Origin: Parietichytrium sp. I65-24A
Lineage: Eukaryota; Sar; Bigyra; Thraustochytrida; Thraustochytriidae
Length of the DNA stretch: 64,000 bases
NCBI GenBank assembly: GCA_012862575.1
Contig: BLSF01000051.1
Span: 248,001-312,000 of the forward strand
Direction of reading: 5' to 3'
Shown: in pieces, positions 9,483-18,846 of the stretch
Numbering within the stretch: the stretch's first letter is position 1
Layout: each line of letters starts with the position of its first letter
Notes under the pieces: generated by a model
Told to the model about the DNA's origin: nothing
What the model saw: only the letters and a program-made list of their open reading frames with translations
Databases searched by the model: none
Made by a program: the position numbers and the translations under genes

Positions 9483-12049
9483 CCCGCCTGGCTATCTCAC
9501 CCCTGAGACGTACAACAACTGCCCAGCTCTCCTTGGGCCCCGAGCCACAGGAACGCTTTTTTCTTTTTCAAACCACCACCACCACCACTACTACAACCAC
9601 CACCGCGATTTCAATGTCCTCGAGTACACTTCAAGCTCCCTCTCACCTCAAGTATGTGTGTGTATGTATGTATGTTATGTCTGTATGTATACACGAAACA
9701 GCTCTCTCTCTCTCTCTCTCTCTCTCGCCACGCTCACTCGGTTAGTATGGTCCAGCTAATTGCTGGCCCTAATAGTACGCGGGCGGTGAAATTGACTTGA
9801 GGTATTCGCCGCGAGGACACCTTTGGTGTTTGAAATATTCGCCGAATTGCGTCTTTTGGCAAGAGTTCAAAGTGGCTCAGAAAAGAGAGGAAAGAAGAAC
9901 GCAGGAGTAAGAGTCTCTACAGGAAACCATTAAGACGTGCAATCGACTCGGACAGGGACAGTGTGGTCGGCGCCGGTTCTTGACTATGAAGGTTTTAGCT
10001 AGAATTTATACTACAGCATTATTAGCACTCTTGAACAAGTATGGAGAGTCAAGGCTCGCAGATGTTGGTTGGTCAATCGGTTGCTACGAGTTGCCTATCA
10101 CGGCTAGTGCGGTACCTCTCCCAGGAGGTACCGAGTAGAAGTTGCTTAGAGTATAGGTGAGACCTCGGGAGAAGAGAGAAAAGTGGAGAGTCTTGCTTGT
10201 CTCCCTCGACCCATTTCTCTTACCAAATACATACTCCTCTCGCTAGTAGTCCTCACATGCAAGACGACTATTATACAATTGTACTAGTGGCCAACTAGTT
10301 CTGTAAAAAGAGGAGGGAGAGAGTCGCTCCACTACAACTCTGCAAGAATCTGAGCTACGGCTTCCTACCGCGAGATTCTAAGAGTCCGTAGCCCGCCACT
10401 CCTTGCGCATCAACGCAACTCGTAGATCTCGGAGCTAGCGGCCTACTACGACAAGCGGTAGGAGCTGCCTGGAGGGTTTGGGCCTAAGTGTCCAGTACTA
10501 TGATCGGCTGAGACAAAAATTGTTAGCTTTGTTTGCTTTGGTGTTCATCTTGGAGAACTTGAAGAGCTTGTTTGTTTTTTTGAGAGAAAAGAATTGGGCA
10601 ACCACCGATTGCCTGTGACCAGAGCCTATGGAGACCTCAGCTAAAAGTGTCAACAATCAACTCATTAAATCAAATCAAATCAAATCACGGTCAATAAGTT
10701 TACACAGTCATTTCTTGGAGAAGACGTGTATGAAGAAGAGTTTCACGGAGTTACGGGAGCCATGTGATCAACTGACTCCACCATCATGATTATCATGATG
10801 ATCAGAAGCAGAACAACGAGGCAGGCCGGGACATACTGGGACAGCCAGTCTGAAAACGCAAGTTCACGATTCAGCTGGCAGATGCGCCGAGTGTCTGCCA
10901 TTGCCACAGTCATGCCACTATCGGCGCAAATCGGCGCAACGTTGGCTTCGCGGCCAACTAGGCCAACTCTAAGCGAGTCAGTCCAGTAGTCAGCCTGGGT
11001 CCCGGTCCGCAAACGCATCAGGAGGAATGCGGAATGGCAGGAATAACAGGAGTGACAGGAGTGCCAGAAGTGCCAGGAGCCAGATCACCAAATTGGCAAG
11101 CTCCCATCGTGTGAGCGCCAGATTCGTCCTCTTCGGGCACGAGTACTGGGGTACTGAGTACTAGCTGCCGCAGTCGCCGCAGCCTGAGATAGCCTGATTG
11201 GCGGCGCCTGTGGCTCATGGTTTCACCTGGTATCTCATGGTATCTCACCTGATTCACATGACTCGTGAGGTGAGTGAATGAGTGGCGAAATTGGCTAAAG
11301 TGCCGCGGCGGCTCCGAGCCCGTCACATCCACAGTCAGTCACCAGTCAATTTGCCATTCGCTATCGATTCATGCCAGGTCATGGTCGAGAGAGGATGACC
11401 GGTCTCAAGATCTGATTATCTGATTGATCTGATCACAGTTCGTTCATTGTATCCTTTTGTTCTCATTTTGTTTGACTCCATCCCAATCCATGCCACATTC
11501 CGTTTCGCAGCGGAAACACAATCCAGAAATATTTGTGCCGCGACAACCGCGACAGACAATCGTGACAACTGCGGCAGTTGGAGAGCTGCAAAAGTGGCAT
11601 CGCGCACCTTTGAAGTTACAAGCTCTCATCAAAGATCATCAAAGATCATCAACATTCATCAACCTGTTGCATGATGCATGATTTGGGACCACTCAGGACA
11701 CTCAGTTCAGGTTAGATTAGATTAGGTTACCTTTCTGCGTTTTGTGATTTTGTGCAGACACCGCGAACAAAGCGTCTTCATGATCACAGAACGATCGCGA
11801 GCAATTCCTCGGCTAAGCTGGAACGTTACCTTGGTTACCTTGGTTGTAAACTTGGGGTACGCGGCAATAGTGCGCGAGTTGCCGAAGCTCGCAAGTGTAC
11901 AAAGTGTACACACGTGCGGAAGAAAATGGGACTTGGCGGCACTGCGAAGAGACTGCGAACGCACGGGTCAGCTCGTAAGTGTGTGCCAAGCTACGGCGTT
12001 TGCTTCATGCCGCGATAAGCGGAGCGTCGTTTGTCGAGAAGACACCAGA
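9483..12049. other. Divergent 2.6-kb spacer between SulP and ankyrin genes
   Basis: No credible gene was found. The left end, upstream of the SulP start, has simple repeats: CAC/CAA triplets at 9574-9605, a GTAT run at about 9655-9690 and CT at 9702-9725. Positions 10000-10520 form an island dense in CTA/TAG with small hairpins (see separate entry). An AAATC run lies at 10666-10687. From 10740 to 12050 there are many short imperfect repeats (for example TGCCAGGAGTG and GGTATCTCA types) but no long open frame of coding character. Confidence 0.6.
10000..10520. repeat. CTA/TAG-rich hairpin island A
   Basis: This non-coding stretch is unusually rich in CTA, TAG and CTAG. It contains a perfect hairpin at 10111-10132 (GGTACCTC, 6-base loop, GAGGTACC), ACTAGT arms at 10283-10299, and nested inverted pairs around 10340-10470 (AGAATCT with AGATTCT, GCTACGG with CCGTAGC, CCTACCGC with GCGGTAGG). 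Similar islands recur at about 16.1, 23.8, 31.7, 50.5, 55.8 and 57.6 kb. Nature unknown: a structured non-coding RNA, decayed repeat DNA or a compositional class are all possible. Confidence 0.4.
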
Positions 12050-12126
12050 ACTTGACAAGTCACAAGTCAGACTTGACAAGTCAGACTTGACGAGTCAGAA
12101 TTGACAAGTCAAAGTTGACAAGTCAG
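12050..12126 (+). repeat. Tandem 14-bp repeat directly before the ankyrin start codon
   Basis: Five units and one partial unit of the form ACTTGACAAGTCAG run to within four bases of the ATG at 12131. Each unit holds a small dyad (TTGAC-AA-GTCA). The position makes it 5' UTR or core promoter DNA. It may be a cluster of binding sites or simply a minisatellite. Confidence 0.8.
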
Positions 12127-12130
12127 AAAG

Positions 12131-13738
12131 ATGGGCACGGGCGTTTGGTGGGAGAAGCGCGCCTGGCTGCTCGAGAACATGGGCAGCGGGGAAGTGGAGG
12201 AGTTTGTGCGGGCCCGCGGGCAAGAGGAGCTGGCACGGGCGCTGCAAGACTCGGTCCGTGAGAATGAGCCGATGATGTTGAATCTGCTGCTGCGCTTGCC
12301 TGCAGTTGACACGGATGCAGTGACACGCGGGTTGCTGAGATTGGCCGTGGTGCAAGGGAGTCATGAGGCGGCGCGGGTTCTTTTGGCGTGTCCCGGTGTT
12401 GACCCGAGCGAAGAGGACAATAGCGTTTTGGATGACCTGCTGGAAGATGATTCGCTCGACCTGAAGATGCTCGAGCTGTTGATTCGGGATTCGAGAGTGT
12501 TCGTGTCACTGAATGCGAGACAGTGGGCAGACATTGTTGAGCGCTCAGGGCCGGTCACATCGCACAATATGTCTTTCGGTAAAAGTCTCTTGTCGTGGGT
12601 GGTGCAGCGAAATATCTTGCGCCAAACCAAGCTTGTTTTTAAAATGTTGAATCAATCGGGGGAGCAGCCGGAGGCCAACAAGGAGGCATTCAAAATAGCA
12701 GCCAAATTCGGCAACCATTCCATAGTGATGTTCTTTCTCGAGGCACTCTCTCCTCGGATCGATTTCTACTGGAGCGATGTCCTCAGTCTCTTAATTGAAA
12801 ACTGGAGAGAGGAGATCTTGGTGGATATTCTAAAGGGGGGTTTCGGGCTAGACTTCTCGCTGCACGGAGGCTGGTGCATCAGAAAGGCTTGTGCGGTCGG
12901 CTCGCTCGAGATAGTCAATCTTTTGTTGCAAGATCCCAACGTTGATCCTTCGGCATCGTTCAGTGAAGCTCTTCGCGAAGCTGCACAACAGAATCGGATC
13001 GCGATCGTCTCCCGACTTCTTGAGGACGACCGAGTTGAGCCATTCGGCCTTCTTTCCATCCCCAGCGACAAGGGTTACACTGAGCTCGCTCGCGTTCTGT
13101 TGCAATGTAGTAGGGTGGACCCCAGTGTAAATGATAACGAGGCTCTTCGACTCGCCACGCGGAAAGGACATAAGGACATCGTGGAGTTGCTCTTGAGCGA
13201 CCCAAGAGTAGACCCTTCCGCGTACCAGCAGTATTGCGTCGTCCTCGCGTGCGGTCGCGGCCACCTCGAAATCTTGGAAATGCTTTTGAGGTCTCCTTTG
13301 GTTGATCCTAGCACTGACAACAGCTATCCCTTCTTGTGGGCTTGTGAGAAGGGCCATGTAAGGATCGTTCAGCGCCTTATGAGAGACAAGCGCGTGAATG
13401 TTGCCGTCAACAATAATCGACCACTCGCTTTCGCGTTGCGGGAAGGGAGGACAGAGGTCGTAGAGTGCCTCTTGCGTCACCCTCTCGTCCTTTCGGTGAC
13501 TCTCCCTGACGCGACTGCAGACTCTCTCGTCGACTTGGGGCTCTTCCGAGTCCTACAGGACCTGCTGCAATTCGAAAACCATGCGTGGTGGCTGAAGAAA
13601 ACTTGCTCCAGAGATCACCGCCTACAATACCTGAATTGGCTCGTGATGCTAGCCAATCTTCAGTCGGCATGTGCTTTCACAGTCTCTGGCAGGGTCGCTC
13701 CACCAGAGGTCACCTGTAACATCGTGGAGTTTCTCTGA
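12131..13738 (+). CDS. Ankyrin-repeat protein
   Basis: A 535-aa protein from a clear ATG (MGTGVWWEKR). The middle and C-terminal parts are ankyrin repeats of the style in which a helix pair ending in VELLL is followed by DPRVDPS and then an Ala/Leu-rich helix. At least six clear units lie between about residues 240 and 460 (for example DPNVDPSA, SRVDPSVN, DPRVDPSA and SPLVDPST), with weaker units before them. The N-terminal 70 residues and the last 60 are not recognised. No transmembrane segment, signal peptide or fused enzyme domain is seen. Ankyrin arrays bind proteins, and the partner is unknown. The tandem repeat against its start codon is the only regulatory hint. Confidence 0.85.
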   Translation: MGTGVWWEKRAWLLENMGSGEVEEFVRARGQEELARALQDSVRENEPMMLNLLLRLPAVDTDAVTRGLLRLAVVQGSHEAARVLLACPGVDPSEEDNSVLDDLLEDDSLDLKMLELLIRDSRVFVSLNARQWADIVERSGPVTSHNMSFGKSLLSWVVQRNILRQTKLVFKMLNQSGEQPEANKEAFKIAAKFGNHSIVMFFLEALSPRIDFYWSDVLSLLIENWREEILVDILKGGFGLDFSLHGGWCIRKACAVGSLEIVNLLLQDPNVDPSASFSEALREAAQQNRIAIVSRLLEDDRVEPFGLLSIPSDKGYTELARVLLQCSRVDPSVNDNEALRLATRKGHKDIVELLLSDPRVDPSAYQQYCVVLACGRGHLEILEMLLRSPLVDPSTDNSYPFLWACEKGHVRIVQRLMRDKRVNVAVNNNRPLAFALREGRTEVVECLLRHPLVLSVTLPDATADSLVDLGLFRVLQDLLQFENHAWWLKKTCSRDHRLQYLNWLVMLANLQSACAFTVSGRVAPPEVTCNIVEFL

Positions 13739-14153
13739 TAATAGAATCATATCCCCAACAAATGCACGTATCAGACACCCTTTTTTCGATTCGAACAATT
13801 GCCCGCTCACTCCAACAGTCTTTGCCACAGTGCTTTGATGGATGGGCAAACTATTCCAGCCACTGACTGCATGAGTATGCATGAGTGCCACATTGCCCAC
13901 TGAATCATGCCGGCAACATCCAGCAACGCATGGCAACGCATGGCAACCCGCTCCCCTATCGCATCTTACCGATCTCTCTACGCAGACCAGATATCTATCG
14001 CACACAAATGCACATGAGTCAATCGCCAGGCTAAACACAGCATAGATAGATAGAGATAGAGAGAGAGAAAATGAGAGAAACACGCAGCAGCTCAAGCGTT
14101 CATAGCATCAACAGCAGCTCTCCAAGCGTAGCTTGGGACTCGGGAGGTCGAAG
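13739..14153. other. Spacer between ankyrin and glutamine-synthetase-like genes
   Basis: About 415 bases, no gene. It contains a short repeat of CATGGCAACG type near 13925-13950 and a GATA/GAGA run at 14040-14075 close to the next start codon. Confidence 0.6.
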
Positions 14154-15497
14154 ATGAGCGGGACGGAAGTTGTGACCAAGCTGTTGTGGACCGACCTCGC
14201 TGGCGTTCGAAGAGCGAGGTGTGTTTTGGAGTCAACCTCCACCAAAGTGGGCAAGATATGCTTCGCGCTACCAGCCCATGTGGACTCAGTCGCGCCAAGG
14301 TCTGGTCTGCCGCACAGTGGGGAGTATATCGTTGTGGCGGACCTGAATCAGAGCTCCTTTCAGGTGGAGGATGCGATTACAACCAAGGGAGGCAAGTCGT
14401 TCACAGTGGATCTGAACATGACAAATCTGCTGGAGGAAGATGGGTTGCCGGCGCCGGTTTGCTCGCGTACGATCCTGCAGAAGGCCACGGAGCGTCTCTC
14501 CGAGACATTTGGCTTTAGAGTTGAGATAGGCTTCGAGCTGGAATTTATGTTATTCGATCAAAAGACCAAGCGGCCAATCGACAATCAGACTTATTCGACC
14601 TCGTACTCTCTGGACGGCACCGCTATGGAGGTTCTCCTAGACATGGTTCACATATTGAGAGAAAATGACATCGGGGTGACCCAATTTCACGGCGAATCGG
14701 CGCCCGGCCAATTCGAGATCGCATTAAAGCATTACGAGGCACTGGAAGCTTGTGATAAGGTGACTGCCGCCAAAGAGATCGTGGTTCACATTGCACGAAA
14801 GTATGGCATGATTGCTACCTTTCTGCCCAAGGTTAGCGCGAAGAGCGCTGGCAACTCTTTGCACTGCCATATCGGACTGGTGTATGCCGATGGCTCTGGA
14901 AATGCATTTGGACTGACACCGCCAACGCTGTTGAATCACGGATTGTCACCTCACGGGGAGAAGTTTATGGCTGGCGTGCTCATGCACATCTCTGCCTTGC
15001 TCGCGTTGACGGTGTCGTCCCCAAATTCTTTCCAGCGCATCACTCCAAGTTCCTGGGTCGGAGCTTTTGCGGTTTGGGGTTATCAAAATCGCGAAGCGCC
15101 AATTCGGCTTGTGGATGGGCCTGGCCTAGATGCCCCGTCAACTAATTTCGAGTACAAGCTGTTTGACGGGTCCACAAATCCTTACATTGGCGCTGCAGCC
15201 ATCATATACGCTGGCCTCGACGGTCTTCAGCAGGCGATGGAGCTTCCCGAGCCTTGCAACTTTGACCCTTCAGAAGCTGAGCACGCCGCTCACTACCTTT
15301 TGCCGCGAAATATCCCAGAGGCTATAATTGCGTTGGAAAACGACATGTTTCTCCTGAGCAAAATGGGAACCGTTCTTGTCGACGCCATCAAAGCTGTTCG
15401 GTTGGCCGAGCACAAGCACTTTGCCTCTGGAAGCAGCAAGCAAACAATCGAGACCATGCTGAAGAAGCAAGTAGACGAGCTCTTGGAGCGTTATTGA
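14154..15497 (+). CDS. Class I glutamine-synthetase-like enzyme (FluG/lengsin type)
   Basis: A 447-aa protein. The ATG at 14154 is preferred over an in-frame TTG at 14133. The N-terminal beta-grasp part has WTDLAGVRRAR (12-22), matching the W-D-x-x-G-x-x-R-x-R signature of the GSI-like branch. The catalytic part shows GFELEF (126-131) and GESAPGQFEIAL (180-191) with metal-binding glutamates, NSLHCHIGL (234-242) in place of the ATP/metal GNGxHxH motif, an NREAPIR stretch from 312 for nucleotide and substrate, and FEYKLFDGSTNPY (332-344), where the usual Arg is Lys335. Length fits a stand-alone catalytic domain; there is no FluG amidohydrolase half. Family members include gamma-glutamyl-amine ligases and non-enzymatic lengsins. 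The true substrate cannot be named. The protein is probably soluble. Confidence 0.85.
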   Translation: MSGTEVVTKLLWTDLAGVRRARCVLESTSTKVGKICFALPAHVDSVAPRSGLPHSGEYIVVADLNQSSFQVEDAITTKGGKSFTVDLNMTNLLEEDGLPAPVCSRTILQKATERLSETFGFRVEIGFELEFMLFDQKTKRPIDNQTYSTSYSLDGTAMEVLLDMVHILRENDIGVTQFHGESAPGQFEIALKHYEALEACDKVTAAKEIVVHIARKYGMIATFLPKVSAKSAGNSLHCHIGLVYADGSGNAFGLTPPTLLNHGLSPHGEKFMAGVLMHISALLALTVSSPNSFQRITPSSWVGAFAVWGYQNREAPIRLVDGPGLDAPSTNFEYKLFDGSTNPYIGAAAIIYAGLDGLQQAMELPEPCNFDPSEAEHAAHYLLPRNIPEAIIALENDMFLLSKMGTVLVDAIKAVRLAEHKHFASGSSKQTIETMLKKQVDELLERY

Positions 15498-15994
15498 GGA
15501 GCTCGTTTCAAGAATAGAAAGTTCTTCTGAATCGAAACAGACACAACCGATTGGTGATGAAATCCCGACCTCGAGCTCGCTTTCGAACGAAAGACCCAAG
15601 AGCGTTAAAGATACCCACCCCACGCTCCCAGGTGTTTTTTTGGTGGTATTCGAGGACAGATGTTTTTACGTTGCCGTGCCGTATTCAAAACTGAAATCGA
15701 GATCTGCATCTCTCTACATATCGCCCAAGTCGGAGCAGACATTGCGCCATGTCAGCCGCACCGCACAGCTGCTCCAGCGTCAATGCCATTCTTGAAGGAT
15801 GAATCAATACTGTAGAACTTTTTTACACTTTCCCTTCCACCCTCCCGCATTCACGTCTTTCAGCGCAGGTCCAGAACAGATTTCACACACGTGGAATAGC
15901 TCTCCTTCTCTCAACCACGGTTTCAATCTTGCTTTGCTTGTTTCTTCATGACAACAAATGGTATCGATGTCCATTGATCGATGTCGCCGATCTC

Positions 15995-16052
15995 GATGTC
16001 AATGTCAATGTCAATGTCAATGTCAATGTCAATGTCAATGTCAATGTCAATA
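15995..16052 (+). repeat. Hexanucleotide microsatellite (AATGTC)n
   Basis: About nine perfect copies of AATGTC in tandem in the spacer. The low divergence suggests a young, length-variable locus. Confidence 0.9.
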
Positions 16053-16569
16053 ACGCGAGCTCATCTCCATTCACGCTCTACATTCAAGTCATATGGTATA
16101 CACTAAACATATCCTAATCCCAGGCGTAGCACCTCGCGCTACGAGCACGTAAAACGAACAAACGAACCGTTCCGCCAGCACAACAAAAAAACGGTGGACA
16201 ACTCGCTACCCTACCATTTCCCTACCGCCCACTACACACTGCTACGCTCCGATACTACAAACCCCCTAGACCTGCCTCACTAAGCCCTCGTTAACACGAC
16301 GTGAGGTACACTAACCTCCCGTAATGTAACCCTACTTATACGGTTCACCTATCCTCTCGTGTAATACTTCACACTCCTTTCGAGATCCGCCGGACTATGA
16401 TAACCTGTATCAAACTACTAACACACTCTTGCGTCCGTGAGCGCTCGCACATCCCCGGCGAGGACACCTGCGAAGAGGACAGCGCCTACCGTCCGTCTAC
16501 CTACATCCCTAGTCCCTTGCGGGTTAGACAGGACTAGCTGGTGGGTAGCCCTGGCGCGAAGAGGGAACA

Positions 16570-16739
16570 CAGAGAGAGAGAGAGAGAGACGAAAAGAAAA
16601 GAAAAGAAAAGAAAGAAAGTGAGAGACCAATAGAGAGAAAAGAGAGAAAAGAGAGAAAGACGAAAGGACGTCTGTGTGAGAATACGCTTGGGGCGAAAGA
16701 AAGAAAGAAAGAGAGAGAGAGAAAGAGAGAAAGAACAAA
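16570..16739 (+). repeat. Purine tract at the 5' end of the GPR180-like gene
   Basis: About 170 bases that are nearly all A and G, made of (GA)n, (AAAAG)n and (GAAA)n blocks, abutting the start codon at 16740. It is probably 5' UTR or promoter. Tracts of this kind can form triplex-type DNA. Whether it is transcribed cannot be seen. Confidence 0.7.
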
Positions 16740-18302
16740 ATGAGGTTCGTCGCGGCAGTGTGGGCGACGGTGATGGTGGCTTTGCAAGAGGCGAGTGGTA
16801 AACGCGTGTATGGGACGGGATACTTTGGCATGGAGAAGGTGTCGGAGGTGACCAAGTTCAGTTTCAGGCCCGGCGAAAGCAAAATCATTGGGAATATCAC
16901 GTACTTGGACCACCCGAGAGGGTCTCTGTATCTGTTCATGGACACCAACTGGGAGGAGAAGTTTCATGGTGAAACGGATTGCAACAAGGTGCAGCATGCT
17001 CATACGAGGATTAAGAGTGAGTTTCCATCTTGTTGATTGTTTGATTGATTGATTGATTCTTTGTTTGTTTGTTTGTTTTTAGATTTGAGGCTTTGCTGAC
17101 GTGGGCGTTTGTGAATGTGTGGTTGTTTGGCCTGTGCAGTCGGATCGGTTGGCAAAGTCGGGCACGGAATTGGTGTGGGAGAGGCAAAGTCCCCGGTCCT
17201 CATTGACCCGGTGTCCAACAAGTACAGTTGGGAATTCGAGTGGGTGGTTACTCACGTGGTCCGCACTTATGGCTGGTATGTGGTCATTGCTGACTGCGCC
17301 GGGTACACGTCGGGGGACCAGCTCAAGGATGGGGAAACCATTTCAAACGGCAAGAAAAAACGGCGCTTGAGGAAAAACAAGTTTGAGTACACCATGGACC
17401 TTTACAACCCAGGCCTTGATCATCTCCCAGCCGACGAACACGGACTTACCACGCTGTATTTCATCGTGTTCTCCGTTACGGCATTCTTCTTCTACTCTGC
17501 CACCAGTTCTTACAAAAAGCGCACGGGTAATGGCCTCATCTTTGACTCGCACTCCATCATTAGTGCGTTTGCGGTCGCTTACGTCTTACAGGTGGTGTCG
17601 ATGGGCTTGGAGCTGCTTCACCTGTGGAGATACAGCGTCAACGGCTTGGGGGTGTTCGTGTTTGATTTCTCCTCCGAACTGTTCGAGGCGCTCTCGCAGC
17701 TTATCATCAGCTTCTGCCTCCTCTGCCTCGCAAACGGGTGGACGATGGTAGACTTCTCCGGCGGTGCAGGAAAGCCCTCCTTTCTCCAGCAGCTCCTGAA
17801 CAAGCCTCGTCTGGATGACGAAACGCCCACACTGTTTATCCTCATCGTGATGGTGTTTGTGTCCACTATTCTGCAAGTTGTGAACAAAGTCCAGGACGAC
17901 GACTTTACTAAATTCCACGACCACGATGGCATTGCTGGCAAGTTCTTCCTGTTTCAAAGAACCGTGATGGGCATCGCTTTCTTCATTAGTGCGAAGAACC
18001 TTGTCAAGAGCGAGGAGGTCCGCGGGAAAATGCAAATGGAAGGTTTTTTGAAGAGGCTCTGGCTTTTTGGAACGGTATGGTTTTTCGCATTCCCGTTTCT
18101 TGTGATAATCGCCTCCCTCTTTGCACACTACCTCCGTCACCGCGTCGTCACAGGCGGCACACTGTTGGTTCAGTCAATCTGCCTCACTTTTCTCTCGAAC
18201 CAGCTCTTTTCTGGCTCGAGCTGGTACTCTAAAGTTTCCACGGTTGGCAATACTGGAATGCTTCCAGGCTTTGGAGGAGGCAAAGGAGGCAAGCTCTATT
18301 AA
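16740..18302 (+). CDS. GPR180/TMEM145-like seven-helix membrane protein, one intron
   Basis: Two exons, 16740-17016 and 17140-18302, give 479 aa. The intron (123 bases) has a GTGAGT donor and a TGTGCAG acceptor and splits codon 93. An earlier AG at about 17083 would put a stop in frame. Residues 1-20 are a signal peptide. The luminal part includes WEFEWVVTHVVRTYGWY (123-139) and a Cys in the following IADC, as in the GPR180/TMEM145 (intimal thickness receptor) family. Seven hydrophobic helices follow at about 194-213, 230-250, 258-290 (two), 320-340, 360-378 and 398-445. The tail is Gly-rich. Relatives are type I seven-helix proteins of the secretory pathway and surface, mostly of unknown ligand. 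It converges with the PI4K-like gene. Confidence 0.85.
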
Positions 18303-18846
18303 ATCTGGATAAGCTTTCTCGAGTCCCAGAAGCTCCTGCATTCTGAAAATCTTGCACTGAGTATCTGGCTTAGTTTCTTTTTAACATCAAACAACCAAAT
18401 TCTTCGCGAAGCTCTTGGTTATGGAGCACAAAAGCTGGCCTCACTTGGCGGCGTCTTCGCTTCGAATCGATTTCGACATCTTATGCGCTAGTTAGAACGT
18501 CTTTGGTCTCGCCAGTGCCATTTCAAGGTTTGAAGAGATTCTTTGCGGAAGAAGAAAAACAGAACATGTCAAATGAATTAAATATGAACGATGGCGAGCA
18601 ACAGAGCCATTCTAAATTGGAAAAAAGAAAACAGGCGCGGTGTCGTATGCAGCAGTAGCTCGGAGGAGGTGTCTCACCAGAGTATATTCTCCCGAGCAAC
18701 GACACAGAAGAGAAGTAGATTTCCCTTGGAACCAAACTATGGATGGACCCAAAATAATAGACTGTACAAAACGAATAGGCGGGTCAACATTCGAGTAGCT
18801 CGCTGTTTACAGGGTGACGATGAGCACAGGTTGAAGACACGACGCT
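18303..18846. other. Convergent 3' spacer
   Basis: 544 bases between two stop codons facing each other. AT-richer, no coding frame of note. It should hold both polyadenylation regions; AATTAAATATG near 18576 may be one of the signals. Confidence 0.5.

Larger units (their letters stand above)
15498..16739. other. Spacer upstream of the GPR180-like gene
   Basis: 1.2 kb without a gene. It holds a perfect hexanucleotide array (AATGTC, about nine units, 15995-16052), a pyrimidine-biased CTA-rich island at 16110-16430 with a CGTAGC/GCTACG hairpin at 16125-16143, and a nearly pure purine tract of about 170 bases (16570-16739) made of GA, AAAAG and GAAA runs that ends at the ATG of the next gene. 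Confidence 0.6.

Noticed and set aside
10270-10480. Clover-like nested inverted repeats resembling a tRNA
   Set aside because: No T-loop GGTTCGA-type sequence, no correct arm spacing and no anticodon stem of the right size. Kept only as a hairpin island.
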